A DNA stretch of 64,000 bases, taken from NCBI GenBank assembly GCA_000230935.2, contig AGIQ01000002.1:1798001-1862000 (forward strand), in the 5' to 3' direction. How positions within the stretch are numbered: position 1 is the stretch's first letter; each line of letters opens with the position of its first letter. Below are positions 1 to 9,392 of this stretch, one piece after another. The notes under the pieces were generated by a model. That model was not told the DNA's origin. It saw nothing but the letters and a program-made list of their open reading frames with translations, and ran no database searches. This DNA comes from Mycolicibacterium rhodesiae JS60. GTDB lineage: Bacteria; Actinomycetota; Actinomycetes; Mycobacteriales; Mycobacteriaceae. The translations under genes and the position numbers were made by a program.

Positions 1-1
1 C

Positions 2-1498
<1,497 letters not shown>

Positions 1499-2689
1499 CT
1501 ACCGCTCCGCGCGTTGGTAGGCGGTGATGACGGCCGCCCCGCCGAGCCCGATGTTGTGCTGCAGCGCTGCGCTGACGTTGTCCACCTGACGCTTGTCGGC
1601 GGTACCGCGCAACTGCCAGGTCAGCTCGGAGCACTGGGCCAGGCCGGTCGCGCCCAGTGGATGGCCCTTGGAGATCAGGCCGCCCGACGGGTTGACCACC
1701 CAGCGTCCGCCATAGGTGGTGTCGTCTTTGTCGATCAGCGAGGGCGCCTCACCGGGACCGCAGAGGCCGAGGGCTTCGTACAGCAGCAGTTCGTTGGCCG
1801 AGAAGCAGTCGTGCAGCTCGATCACCTGAAAGTCCTCCGGGCCGAGTCCGGACTGATCGTAAACCTGTTGCGCAGCCTGAACATTCATGTCGTAGCCGAT
1901 GATATTGGCCGCGCTGCCGTCGAATGTCGACGCGAAGTCGGTGGTCATCGCCTGCCCGACGATCTCCACCGCCTGCCCGGCCAGGCCGTGCTTGTCGACG
2001 AATGCCTCGCTGGCCACGATGGCTGCACCCGAGCCGTCGGAGGTCGGCGAGCACTGCAGTTTGGTCAGCGGGTCGGAGATCATCTTCGCGCCCAGGATGT
2101 CGTCGAGGGTGTACTCGTCCTGGAACTGTGCGTACGGGTTGTTGACCGAATGCTTGTGGTTCTTGTAACCGATCTTCGCGAAATGCTCGGCAGTGGTGCC
2201 GTACTTCTTCATGTGCTCCCGGCCGGCCGCACCGAACATCCAGGGCGCCACCGGAAACGTCATCGAGTCGGTCTCGTTGAGGGCGACGATGTGACGCATC
2301 AGCGGCGACTCGCGGTCCTCGGCGCCGCCACCCAGCGAGCCGGGCTGCATCTTCTCGAAGCCCAGCGCGATCGTGCAGTCGGCGAGGCCACCGCGGATGG
2401 CCTGTGCAGCCAGGTACAGCGCCGTCGACCCGGTCGAACAGTTGTTGTTGACGTTCACGATCGGGATGCCGGTCATGCCGAGTTCATACAGCGCGCGCTG
2501 CCCGGAGGTCGAGTCACCCGAGCAGTAACCGACGTAGCCCTGCTGCACTTGCGCGTAGTCGATACCGGCGTCGGCCAGCGCTTTGGTGCCCGACTCGTTG
2601 GCCATCTGGGGGTAGTCCCAGCCTTCGCGACGGCCCGGCTTCTCGAACTTGGTCATCCCGACCCCGACGACGAAAACCTTGTTTGGCAT
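1499..2689 (-). CDS. Lipid-transfer-protein-type thiolase (SCP2-thiolase family)
   Basis: A 396-residue thiolase-fold protein of the SCP2-thiolase/lipid-transfer class that works on acyl-CoA or steroid side-chain CoA esters. The nucleophile is probably Cys84 in NNNCSTGSTA. His293 in LHDCFSANE and His343 in GHPLGATG match the other catalytic positions. The ATG start is preceded by GGAAGGA about 8 bases upstream. A perfect KstR-type operator lies in its divergent promoter, which fits a role in sterol or lipid side-chain metabolism. It resembles mycobacterial Ltp1, but orthology is not certain, so no symbol is given. Confidence 0.9.
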   Translation of the reverse strand: MPNKVFVVGVGMTKFEKPGRREGWDYPQMANESGTKALADAGIDYAQVQQGYVGYCSGDSTSGQRALYELGMTGIPIVNVNNNCSTGSTALYLAAQAIRGGLADCTIALGFEKMQPGSLGGGAEDRESPLMRHIVALNETDSMTFPVAPWMFGAAGREHMKKYGTTAEHFAKIGYKNHKHSVNNPYAQFQDEYTLDDILGAKMISDPLTKLQCSPTSDGSGAAIVASEAFVDKHGLAGQAVEIVGQAMTTDFASTFDGSAANIIGYDMNVQAAQQVYDQSGLGPEDFQVIELHDCFSANELLLYEALGLCGPGEAPSLIDKDDTTYGGRWVVNPSGGLISKGHPLGATGLAQCSELTWQLRGTADKRQVDNVSAALQHNIGLGGAAVITAYQRAER

Positions 2690-2736
2690 GCGCTGATCCT
2701 TCCGTCCGCGTGGGAGATCCCGTTAGTGTAGACGCC

Positions 2737-2750
2737 TGTAACACGTTCTA
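2737..2750. promoter_or_regulatory. KstR operator box
   Basis: The 14 bases TGTAACACGTTCTA match every fixed position of the published KstR consensus TNNAACNNGTTNNA. The box lies between the divergent thiolase and oxidoreductase genes, 48 bases from one start and 22 from the other. KstR is the TetR-family repressor of mycobacterial cholesterol catabolism, so both genes may belong to that regulon. Confidence 0.75.
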
Positions 2751-2771
2751 GTTTTCCGCAGAGGAGCAGCA

Positions 2772-3830
2772 ATGGCGTTGCGGGTCGTGCAGTGGGCAAC
2801 CGGGTCGGTTGGGGTAGCGGCGGTCAAGGGTGTGCTCGAACATCCCGAACTCGAACTGGCCGGCTGCTGGGTGCATTCCAAGGACAAGGCCGGCAAGGAC
2901 GTCGGCGACATCATCGGCACCGAACCGCTGGGCGTCACGGCCACCAACAGCATCGACGACATCCTCGCCCTGGACGCCGACGCGGTGATCTACGCACCGC
3001 TGCTGCCCAACCTCGACGAGGTGACCGCATTGCTGCGCTCGGGCAAGAACGTCGTCAGCCCACTGGGCTGGTTCTACCCGAGCGAGTCCGAGGCGGCGCC
3101 GCTGGAAGCCGCTGCCCGCGAGGGCAACGTGACCTTGCACGGTGCCGGGATCGGTCCGGGTGCGGCCACCGAACTGTTCCCGTTGCTGCTGTCGGTGATG
3201 TCCACCGGGGTGACCTACGTTCGCGCCGAGGAATTCTCCGACCTGCGCACCTACGGTGCACCCGACGTGCTGCGCCACGTCATGGGTTTCGGCGGCACAC
3301 CGGAGAGCGCGCTGACCGGACCCATGCAGAAGTTGCTCAACGGCGGCTTCTTCCAATCGGTTCGGCTGATCGTCGACCGGTTGGGTTTCGCGGCTGAGCC
3401 CAAGATCCGCACCTCCCAGGAGATCGCGGTGGCGACCGCGCCCATCGACTCGCCGATCGGGGTGATCGAACCCGGCCAGGTCGCCGGTCGGCGTTTCCAC
3501 TGGGATGCCGTCGTGACCAACACGATCGTCGTGCGCATCACCGTCAACTGGCTGATGGGCGAGGAAAACATGGATCCCGCATGGTCTTTCGGCCCGGCAG
3601 GGGAGCGCTATGAGATGGAGGTGCGGGGCAATCCGAACACCTTCGTCACGGTCAAGGGCTGGCAGCCCGAAAGCGTTGAGGCAGGGTTGGTGAGCAACCC
3701 TGGTGTGGTGGCCACCGCCGCGCACTGCGTCAACACCATCCCCGCGACCTGTGCCGCCGAGCCGGGCATCGCCAGCTTCTTCGACCTGCCGCTTGTCACC
3801 GGACGGGCGGCGCCGCAGCTGTCGCGCTGA
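2772..3830 (+). CDS. NAD(P)-binding dihydrodipicolinate-reductase-like oxidoreductase
   Basis: A 352-residue protein with an N-terminal Rossmann domain (RVVQWATGSVGVAAVKGV). This layout is typical of a mycobacterial family often called dihydrodipicolinate reductase-like or amine-dehydrogenase-like; the substrate of the family is largely unknown. The start is supported by GAGGAG five bases upstream of the ATG. It is transcribed away from the thiolase across the KstR box and is followed 15 bases later by an SRPBCC gene, so the two are probably co-transcribed. A role in lipid or sterol metabolism is inferred only from the operator. Confidence 0.82.
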   Translation: MALRVVQWATGSVGVAAVKGVLEHPELELAGCWVHSKDKAGKDVGDIIGTEPLGVTATNSIDDILALDADAVIYAPLLPNLDEVTALLRSGKNVVSPLGWFYPSESEAAPLEAAAREGNVTLHGAGIGPGAATELFPLLLSVMSTGVTYVRAEEFSDLRTYGAPDVLRHVMGFGGTPESALTGPMQKLLNGGFFQSVRLIVDRLGFAAEPKIRTSQEIAVATAPIDSPIGVIEPGQVAGRRFHWDAVVTNTIVVRITVNWLMGEENMDPAWSFGPAGERYEMEVRGNPNTFVTVKGWQPESVEAGLVSNPGVVATAAHCVNTIPATCAAEPGIASFFDLPLVTGRAAPQLSR

Positions 3831-3845
3831 CTACGATCTCCCGAT

Positions 3846-4319
3846 ATGGCCACTCCCGTCGTCGTCGAGCAGTCCCGCGCGATTCCCGTGACGGTGTCGG
3901 ATGCGTTCGCCAAAACGCTGCCCATGCCGTTGCCCAGCTTGTTCAACCGTTGGTATGGCCCCATCCCGCCGATCAAGGCCGTGCACGACCAAACCGGTGA
4001 CTGGTCGGCGGTGGGCCAGACCCGCAACATCGCACTGGTCGGTGGTGGCGGTATGCGTGAGACGCTGACCCGCGTGGATGCGCCCGACGCGTTCGGCTAC
4101 ACCCTCACCGATGTGCGCGGCGCCATGTCACCGCTCATCGACCACATCGAAGGGCTCTGGCAGTTCACGCCGCACGGCACCGGAACACTGGTGACGTGGC
4201 AGTGGACCCTGCATCCGAAATCCGCCCTGACCGCCCCGGCCCTGCCGGTGTTCGCCCGAATCTGGAAGGGCTACGCGAGCAAGGCGCTGGGGACGCTGTC
4301 GGACTATCTACTGGCCTGA
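3846..4319 (+). CDS. SRPBCC-fold (polyketide cyclase/START-like) protein
   Basis: A 157-residue protein with the alternating pattern of the SRPBCC ligand-binding fold. It opens with a short strand (VVVEQSRAIPV), and the end of the chain (FARIWKGYASKALGTLSDYL) looks like the long closing helix. Such proteins bind hydrophobic ligands in a deep cavity. It follows the oxidoreductase by 15 bases and probably shares its transcript. No clear ribosome-binding site is visible, which fits translational coupling. It ends directly against the convergent molybdenum enzyme gene. Ligand unknown. Confidence 0.75.
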   Translation: MATPVVVEQSRAIPVTVSDAFAKTLPMPLPSLFNRWYGPIPPIKAVHDQTGDWSAVGQTRNIALVGGGGMRETLTRVDAPDAFGYTLTDVRGAMSPLIDHIEGLWQFTPHGTGTLVTWQWTLHPKSALTAPALPVFARIWKGYASKALGTLSDYLLA

Positions 4320-6518
4320 CTATCCGACGCGGTCGATCCCGACATACGACGAGCTCATCGCCGGCTGTTGCGACAATGGATCCACCTGTGCGCCGTCGAT
4401 CAGTAGATTGCGGTTGACCCCGTAGGATTCGGGCACCGTCCCGCCGCGTGGGTCGAAAACCCTTGAACCCCAACCATGGTCGACGATGACGACACCGGGG
4501 CGCGGTTGGTCGCTGACCATCGCGGGAAGCTCGATCGCACCCACCGGTGAGGACACTCGCACTCGATCACCGGTTTCAATGCCATACCGCGCGGCGTCGT
4601 CCGGATGGATCACCACTTCATTGCGCTTGCCCGACGGATGCAGGCCAGGAATTTCGTTGAGCCACGAATTCATCGAGTGCCGGTTGCGGCGACTCGCGAG
4701 CATGAACGGATAGCTCGCCGGTGCTTGCGGGTGCGGCGAAGCAAGCAGTTCACGGGCGCGGGCCAAGAATTCCGGCGGTGCCGCGTGCACCTTCTTGTCT
4801 GCGGTCTTCAGGGCAGCTTTGAAGTGGCCGAACTCCCGCTCGGCGAAGACGAAACCGTGCGGATGGGCCATGATGTCGCGCCATTTCACCTTGCGGCCGA
4901 TCGCCACCAACGCCCGGTCGACCCAGCGCGGGGTGAACTCCAGTCCGGGACGCCGCGTGGCCTTGGCAAGCTTTCGCGTCGCCTTGACGAATCCGTTGAC
5001 GCCCTTCTTTCCGAAAAGCGGTTTGTCCATCGCGATCGCCAGATCCGTGAAGATGCGCCACTCCTCGCGTGCACCCGGTGGCGGCTGCACCACCTTGTGC
5101 CCGTATTGAACAAAGGGCTCGTCGTGCAAACCGCTGGTCAGCGCATGCAGGTCGTCGCGTTCAAGCCAATGGACCGCCGGCAGCAACCAATGCGCATGAC
5201 GGTGGCTTTCCCGCTGCACGAAATCGATCACCACGAGTAGGTCCAATTGCGCCAGCGCCTCGTCGAGTTTGGCGCCGTTGGGCCCGGATACCACCGGGTT
5301 GCCAGAATTGATGAGCAGCGCGCGGACCTGGCCACGCCCCGGGGTGGTGATCTCATCAGGCAGCTCGTCGAGTCCGTGATTGCCGGCCACCATATCGCGT
5401 CCCTGCAGCCGGCTCTTGTGGGCCATCGGCTTGACCATCATGTCGAACAACTTGATCGAATCGACGTAACCCGGTTCGAAGCGCCGCCCGCCGGGCCGAT
5501 CCATCCGCCCGGTGATCACGTTGAGCACATGGCCCAGCCACTCCGCTATGGTGCCCGCCAGGTGCAGCGAGATACCAGTGCGAGTGACCACCATCGCGCC
5601 GTGGGCGGCCGCGAAATTCCGGGCCACGTCCTCAATCGTCGAGCGGGGGATATCGCAACGCCCGGCCAGGTCGTCGAGGTCGGCCTCTGCGACCAGCGTG
5701 CGCAGTTGCTCCACCCCGGTAGCGAGGTCGCGGCAGTCCTGCGTGTGCTCGAGACCCTCGTCGAGGATTACCTTGACCATCCCCAGCAGCAGTGCCCAGT
5801 CCTGCCCCGGGCGTACCGCCAGATGAACGTCGGCTTTCTCGGCGGTCTCGGTGCGCAGTGGGTCGACTACCACGAGCGTCGCCCCCCGCTTCTGCCGCTC
5901 GAGTGTGCGTTTCCAGCCACCGGGCACGGTTTCCAGCCAGTTCCACGCGCTCACTGCCGGATTGGTTCCAACCAGCAAGAAGTAGTCACAGTTGTCGATA
6001 TCGGACACCGGTGCCATCAGCTGTGAACCGTACATAGCGGTGGCTACGACGTGCATCGCGTTCTGGTCCACCGAGCCGACGAAGTAGCGGCTACCTGTGC
6101 CGATAGCGTCCATCCAGGCCGTCATGAACATCACGTTCGACGAGGAGAAACCCGCCGGGTTGCCCCAGTAGGCACCGACGGAGTCGGGACCGTCGGCTTG
6201 GATCGCGGCGCTCATCCGGGCCGCGATGTCAGCGATGGCTTCTTCCCAGGTCGCTTCCACGTAGGAGTCACCGACCCTGCGCATCGGATTGAGTATCCGT
6301 TTCGGATGCTCGACGAGCTGACCTGCGGTGCGGCCTTTGGCGCAGAAGTCATTCCAGCTGTGTGGGTTCCGCTTGTCGGCGGAGATCTTCTGAATTGTGT
6401 TACCCACGACGGTGGCTTCGATGCCGCAGGCCGCCAGGCAGTAGCGGCAGAACGTGTGCACGGTGCGCGTCGTCGGGGCGGACAGGTCTGCGTTGTGCGC
6501 TTTTTCTGCGGTGGTCAC
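4320..6518 (-). CDS. Molybdopterin-dependent oxidoreductase (formate dehydrogenase/nitrate reductase superfamily)
   Basis: A 732-residue member of the DMSO-reductase superfamily. An N-terminal [4Fe-4S] site is formed by Cys24, Cys27, Cys31 and Cys59, followed by a molybdopterin core (YWGNPAGFSSSN, VGTNPAVSAWNW) and a C-terminal molydopterin-dinucleotide-binding domain (IHPDDAARYGIETGDRVRV). The GTG start at 6518 is preferred over an upstream ATG because AGGAG lies five bases before it and the extra residues look non-conserved. No twin-arginine signal is visible, so the enzyme is probably cytoplasmic. No electron-transfer or chaperone gene is adjacent, so its partner and substrate are unknown. 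Confidence 0.88.
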   Translation of the reverse strand: MTTAEKAHNADLSAPTTRTVHTFCRYCLAACGIEATVVGNTIQKISADKRNPHSWNDFCAKGRTAGQLVEHPKRILNPMRRVGDSYVEATWEEAIADIAARMSAAIQADGPDSVGAYWGNPAGFSSSNVMFMTAWMDAIGTGSRYFVGSVDQNAMHVVATAMYGSQLMAPVSDIDNCDYFLLVGTNPAVSAWNWLETVPGGWKRTLERQKRGATLVVVDPLRTETAEKADVHLAVRPGQDWALLLGMVKVILDEGLEHTQDCRDLATGVEQLRTLVAEADLDDLAGRCDIPRSTIEDVARNFAAAHGAMVVTRTGISLHLAGTIAEWLGHVLNVITGRMDRPGGRRFEPGYVDSIKLFDMMVKPMAHKSRLQGRDMVAGNHGLDELPDEITTPGRGQVRALLINSGNPVVSGPNGAKLDEALAQLDLLVVIDFVQRESHRHAHWLLPAVHWLERDDLHALTSGLHDEPFVQYGHKVVQPPPGAREEWRIFTDLAIAMDKPLFGKKGVNGFVKATRKLAKATRRPGLEFTPRWVDRALVAIGRKVKWRDIMAHPHGFVFAEREFGHFKAALKTADKKVHAAPPEFLARARELLASPHPQAPASYPFMLASRRNRHSMNSWLNEIPGLHPSGKRNEVVIHPDDAARYGIETGDRVRVSSPVGAIELPAMVSDQPRPGVVIVDHGWGSRVFDPRGGTVPESYGVNRNLLIDGAQVDPLSQQPAMSSSYVGIDRVG

Positions 6519-6589
6519 GGCACTCCTCGTGAGCGATCGTTTACTACCCTGACCGTACGCCAAAGGCCGTGCGCGTGAATTCAAATTCG

Positions 6590-7765
6590 TCAGCGCGGTG
6601 CCAGCAACCCCTCCGGTCCGCGCTGCATCAGCTGACGACCGATGATGATCCGCTGAATCTCGCTGGCACCCTCCCAGATTCGCTCCACGCGCAGCTCGCG
6701 GAACATCCGCTCGGCGACGTTCTCGCGCATGTAGCCTCGGCCACCGAAGATCTGCACCGCCCGGTCGGCAACGCGACCGGCCATCTCCGAGCAGTACAGC
6801 TTGGCCATCGACGCCTGGCCGTGCAGTGCCTTGCGATCCAGTCCGGCGTCGATACCGCGGGCCACCTCGTAGAGCAGGCTGCGCGCGGCGAACAGCTCGG
6901 TGGCGCTGTCGGCGAGCATGCCGGCCACCAGCTGATGCTCACCGAGCGGCTTCCCGTCGACAATGCGCTCCGTTGCGAACGCTGTCATTTCATCGACGAG
7001 GCGCTGGGCGGCACCCACACAGCGCGAGGCGACCATGATCCGCTCGAAGCGGAACCAGTCCTGCGTGAACTGCATACCCTCGCCCTCGGCGCCGACCAGA
7101 TGGCTGGCCGGCACCCGCACATCGGTGAACGACACGATCGGATGCTCGTCGGGAATGTTGTGGGAGTAGTGCGGTGTGCGCACCACCTCCACCCCCGGCC
7201 ACGGCAGGTCCACCACCAGCAGCACGTGGTCGCCCTCATGTGGCCCGCCGACCAGCACCGCCTGGACGAACACGTACTGGGCCAGATTGAACGACGTGAC
7301 ATGCCACTTGATCCCGTTGATGACGTACTCATCGCCCTCGCGGCGTGCGGTGGCTTCCAGCGCCGACACGTCGGACCCGGCGAATTCCTCGGTGATGGCG
7401 TAGGCCTCGTGCTTCTCGCCACGCACCGCCGGCAGCAGCCAGCGCTGCTTCTGGTACTCGGTGGCCACGTCCGCCCACCACTGCGGCGGGGTGTGCATCA
7501 CCCAGGCGATCGCGTTCGTGACGCGGCCGACCTGTTCCTGCACCAGAACCTGTTGCAGCGCAGTGAATCCCGGGCCACCTACCGAGGCCGGCATATTGGT
7601 GGCGTACAGCCCGAGCTCGATGGCCTTCGCGTGGTGCTCGGCGGTCAGCTCCTTGGGTAGCTGGCCGCCGGCCATCTCGGCCTCGGCCTCGTAAGGGATC
7701 AGGGTCTCGACGAACTCACGCGCGGTCTCCCGGATCCGTCGATCTTGCGCTGTCAACCCGTACAT
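6590..7765 (-). CDS. Acyl-CoA dehydrogenase
   Basis: A 391-residue flavoprotein of the acyl-CoA dehydrogenase family, which introduces an alpha-beta double bond into acyl-CoA. Family features are AYAITEEFAGSDVSALEATA (substrate and FAD loop), the middle beta-domain, and the C-terminal signature QIFGGRGYMRE followed by RIWEGASEIQRIIIGRQL. GGAGAG lies about 8 bases before the ATG. It is divergent from the FAD amine oxidase gene, and the region between them carries a GACTGA-N4-TCAGTC palindrome, so it may belong to the TetR-controlled amine cluster. Confidence 0.92.
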   Translation of the reverse strand: MYGLTAQDRRIRETAREFVETLIPYEAEAEMAGGQLPKELTAEHHAKAIELGLYATNMPASVGGPGFTALQQVLVQEQVGRVTNAIAWVMHTPPQWWADVATEYQKQRWLLPAVRGEKHEAYAITEEFAGSDVSALEATARREGDEYVINGIKWHVTSFNLAQYVFVQAVLVGGPHEGDHVLLVVDLPWPGVEVVRTPHYSHNIPDEHPIVSFTDVRVPASHLVGAEGEGMQFTQDWFRFERIMVASRCVGAAQRLVDEMTAFATERIVDGKPLGEHQLVAGMLADSATELFAARSLLYEVARGIDAGLDRKALHGQASMAKLYCSEMAGRVADRAVQIFGGRGYMRENVAERMFRELRVERIWEGASEIQRIIIGRQLMQRGPEGLLAPR

Positions 7766-7796
7766 TCGCGGTGCTCTCCGCTCGCTGGAAGCTATT

Positions 7797-7812
7797 GACT
7801 GAGCGTTCAGTC
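7797..7812. promoter_or_regulatory. Palindromic operator GACTGA-GCGT-TCAGTC (copy 1)
   Basis: A perfect inverted repeat with 6-base arms and a 4-base spacer, between the divergent acyl-CoA dehydrogenase and FAD oxidoreductase genes. The palindrome sits in a 25-base stretch (7792-7816) repeated without mismatch at 16428-16452. A close variant lies beside the TetR gene at 13108. It is most likely the operator of that TetR protein. Confidence 0.72.
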
Positions 7813-7831
7813 TATGTCACGGTCTTGAGGT

Positions 7832-9028
7832 ATGACCAGCAGCCAAAGTGCGGACGTCGTGGTGGTCGGAGGCGGCACGGTCGGGGCGTGGGCGGCAGTC
7901 CAGCTGGCCGAACGCGGGGCCGGCCGCGTCGTGCTGCTCGAAGCCCAGACGCTGGGAGACGGCGCCAGTAGCCGCGCCGCCGGGATGGTTCGCGCCCAGG
8001 GCGGCACCGAGACCGCGATCCGCCTCGGCCTGCGCAGCCAGGAGTTCTACACCGCCTCCGGTGATCGCTATCCACTGGATTGCGGGTTCGTGGCGCAGGG
8101 CTACCTAATGCCGTGCTTCACCGATGCCGAGGTGCAGCAGGCGCACGAGCGGATTGCGCTACAGCACAGCCTGGGGCTGAGCGTGGAGTGGCTATCCAGC
8201 TCCGACATCGACAGCCGCGACACCGGTTTGGCCGCGGGAGTGACGGCGGGCGGCTCATACGCACCCGGCGACGGGTACATCAATGCGCCGCGTAATGTGC
8301 TGGCCTACACCGCTGCGCTGACCGCGCACCACGTGGACGTTCGCGAACGGTGTGCCTTCACCGGTCTGCGGGTGGCGCAGGGGCGCGTCCTCGGTGTCGA
8401 CACCTCCGACGGACCCATCGACACCCCCCGGGTGGTGCTCACCGGCGGCCCGCAGCTCGGCGAGGTCGGGGTGAGTGCCGGTGGCCGGATCCCGGCCGGC
8501 GGCACCCGGCACCAGGTCGTGGTCACCGAACCGCTACGCGACGCCAACATCGAGGAGCTTCCCATGGTGTTCGACGTCAGCGAGGGAATCTATTGGCGCC
8601 CAGGTGAATACGGTGGCGTGCTGTGGGGGATGAGCAACCCTGACGAGCAGCCCGGCGAGGCCACCGAGTTCGACTGGACCTACTACCAGAAGGCACTGGC
8701 CCGCATCGAGTCGCTATTCCCGCCGGTGCGCGGCTTGGGCCTTCGACGCACGTGGGCGGCGACGATCGACTACACGAACGACCATCTGCCGATTCTGGGT
8801 CCGCTGCTGACGGACGACGGTCCGGTCGACGGCACCGTGGTGGCATGCGCGGCCGGGCACGGCATGATGTGGGGTCCCGCGGTCGCCGAGGCCGCCGCCG
8901 ACATGACGCTCACCGGCGGATGCGACTGGCTGGACCTGACCGATCTCGGGCTGGACCGTTTCGACGCCGATGGAAACAGCCGGCTGGAACCCGAACCGAT
9001 TTCTCTTCCGTTCCCCGAACACGCCTGA
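7832..9028 (+). CDS. FAD-dependent amine oxidase (DAO/sarcosine oxidase-like)
   Basis: A 398-residue protein of the glycine oxidase/D-amino-acid oxidase family, which oxidises amines to imines with FAD. The dinucleotide fold VVVVGGGTVGAWAAVQLAERG is followed by the acidic VVLLE strand end and the family motif GASSRAAGMVRAQ. The C-terminal FAD contact AAGHGMMWGPAVAEAAADM is also present. A cupin gene follows 16 bases later. The substrate is probably a secondary amine or amino acid derivative, given the polyamine-type transporter in the cluster. A GACTGA palindrome lies 20 bases upstream of the ATG. Confidence 0.87.
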   Translation: MTSSQSADVVVVGGGTVGAWAAVQLAERGAGRVVLLEAQTLGDGASSRAAGMVRAQGGTETAIRLGLRSQEFYTASGDRYPLDCGFVAQGYLMPCFTDAEVQQAHERIALQHSLGLSVEWLSSSDIDSRDTGLAAGVTAGGSYAPGDGYINAPRNVLAYTAALTAHHVDVRERCAFTGLRVAQGRVLGVDTSDGPIDTPRVVLTGGPQLGEVGVSAGGRIPAGGTRHQVVVTEPLRDANIEELPMVFDVSEGIYWRPGEYGGVLWGMSNPDEQPGEATEFDWTYYQKALARIESLFPPVRGLGLRRTWAATIDYTNDHLPILGPLLTDDGPVDGTVVACAAGHGMMWGPAVAEAAADMTLTGGCDWLDLTDLGLDRFDADGNSRLEPEPISLPFPEHA

Positions 9029-9044
9029 TACGAAAGGTTTTCAC

Positions 9045-9392
9045 GTGACTGCTGCAGTACTCACCGCTGTCCTGGCCGATGCCGCCGACGCCGAACTCGA
9101 GGACTGGGGCCCGCTTGAGGAGGCCACCGGAGACCCGATGGCGACCCATGGCCTCGAGGTCTGGGTCGACGGCGACAAGTCGGGCGGCATCTGGCAGTGC
9201 GCGCCCGGCCCTTCGCGCTGGACGCTCGCAACCAACGAAGTGATCTATGTGGTGTCCGGGCGGATGACCGTGACTCCCGATGGCGGCGAGCCCAGTGAGG
9301 TCGGTGCCGGCGACCTCGCCGTCTTCCCGCTCGGCTGGACCGGGACCTGGGTGATCCACGAAACCCTGCGCAAGGCTTACGCCATCTTCTGA
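9045..9392 (+). CDS. Cupin-domain protein (DUF861-like)
   Basis: A 115-residue single-domain cupin. The two strands NEVIYVVSGRMTVTPDGG and GDLAVFPLGWTGTWVIHE are characteristic of the (S)-ureidoglycine aminohydrolase-like/DUF861 cupins that often accompany FAD amine oxidases. The GTG start is chosen because GAAAGG lies 7 bases upstream. Longer in-frame starts inside the oxidase gene have no such site. It probably forms an operon with the oxidase. Its 3' end overlaps the convergent CoA ligase gene by 16 bases. Confidence 0.82.
   Translation: MTAAVLTAVLADAADAELEDWGPLEEATGDPMATHGLEVWVDGDKSGGIWQCAPGPSRWTLATNEVIYVVSGRMTVTPDGGEPSEVGAGDLAVFPLGWTGTWVIHETLRKAYAIF

Noticed and set aside
1514..2731. 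Long plus-strand open frame of 405 codons opposite the thiolase
   Set aside because: It is the antisense shadow of a clear thiolase gene in GC-rich DNA.
5247..6026. Plus-strand open frame opposite the molybdenum enzyme
   Set aside because: Antisense shadow; the minus-strand frame carries the cluster cysteines and family motifs.
7795..7816. TTGACT in the repeated operator as a -35 promoter box
   Set aside because: No -10 hexamer at 16-18 bases, and the perfect dyad plus repetition at divergent promoters fits an operator better.
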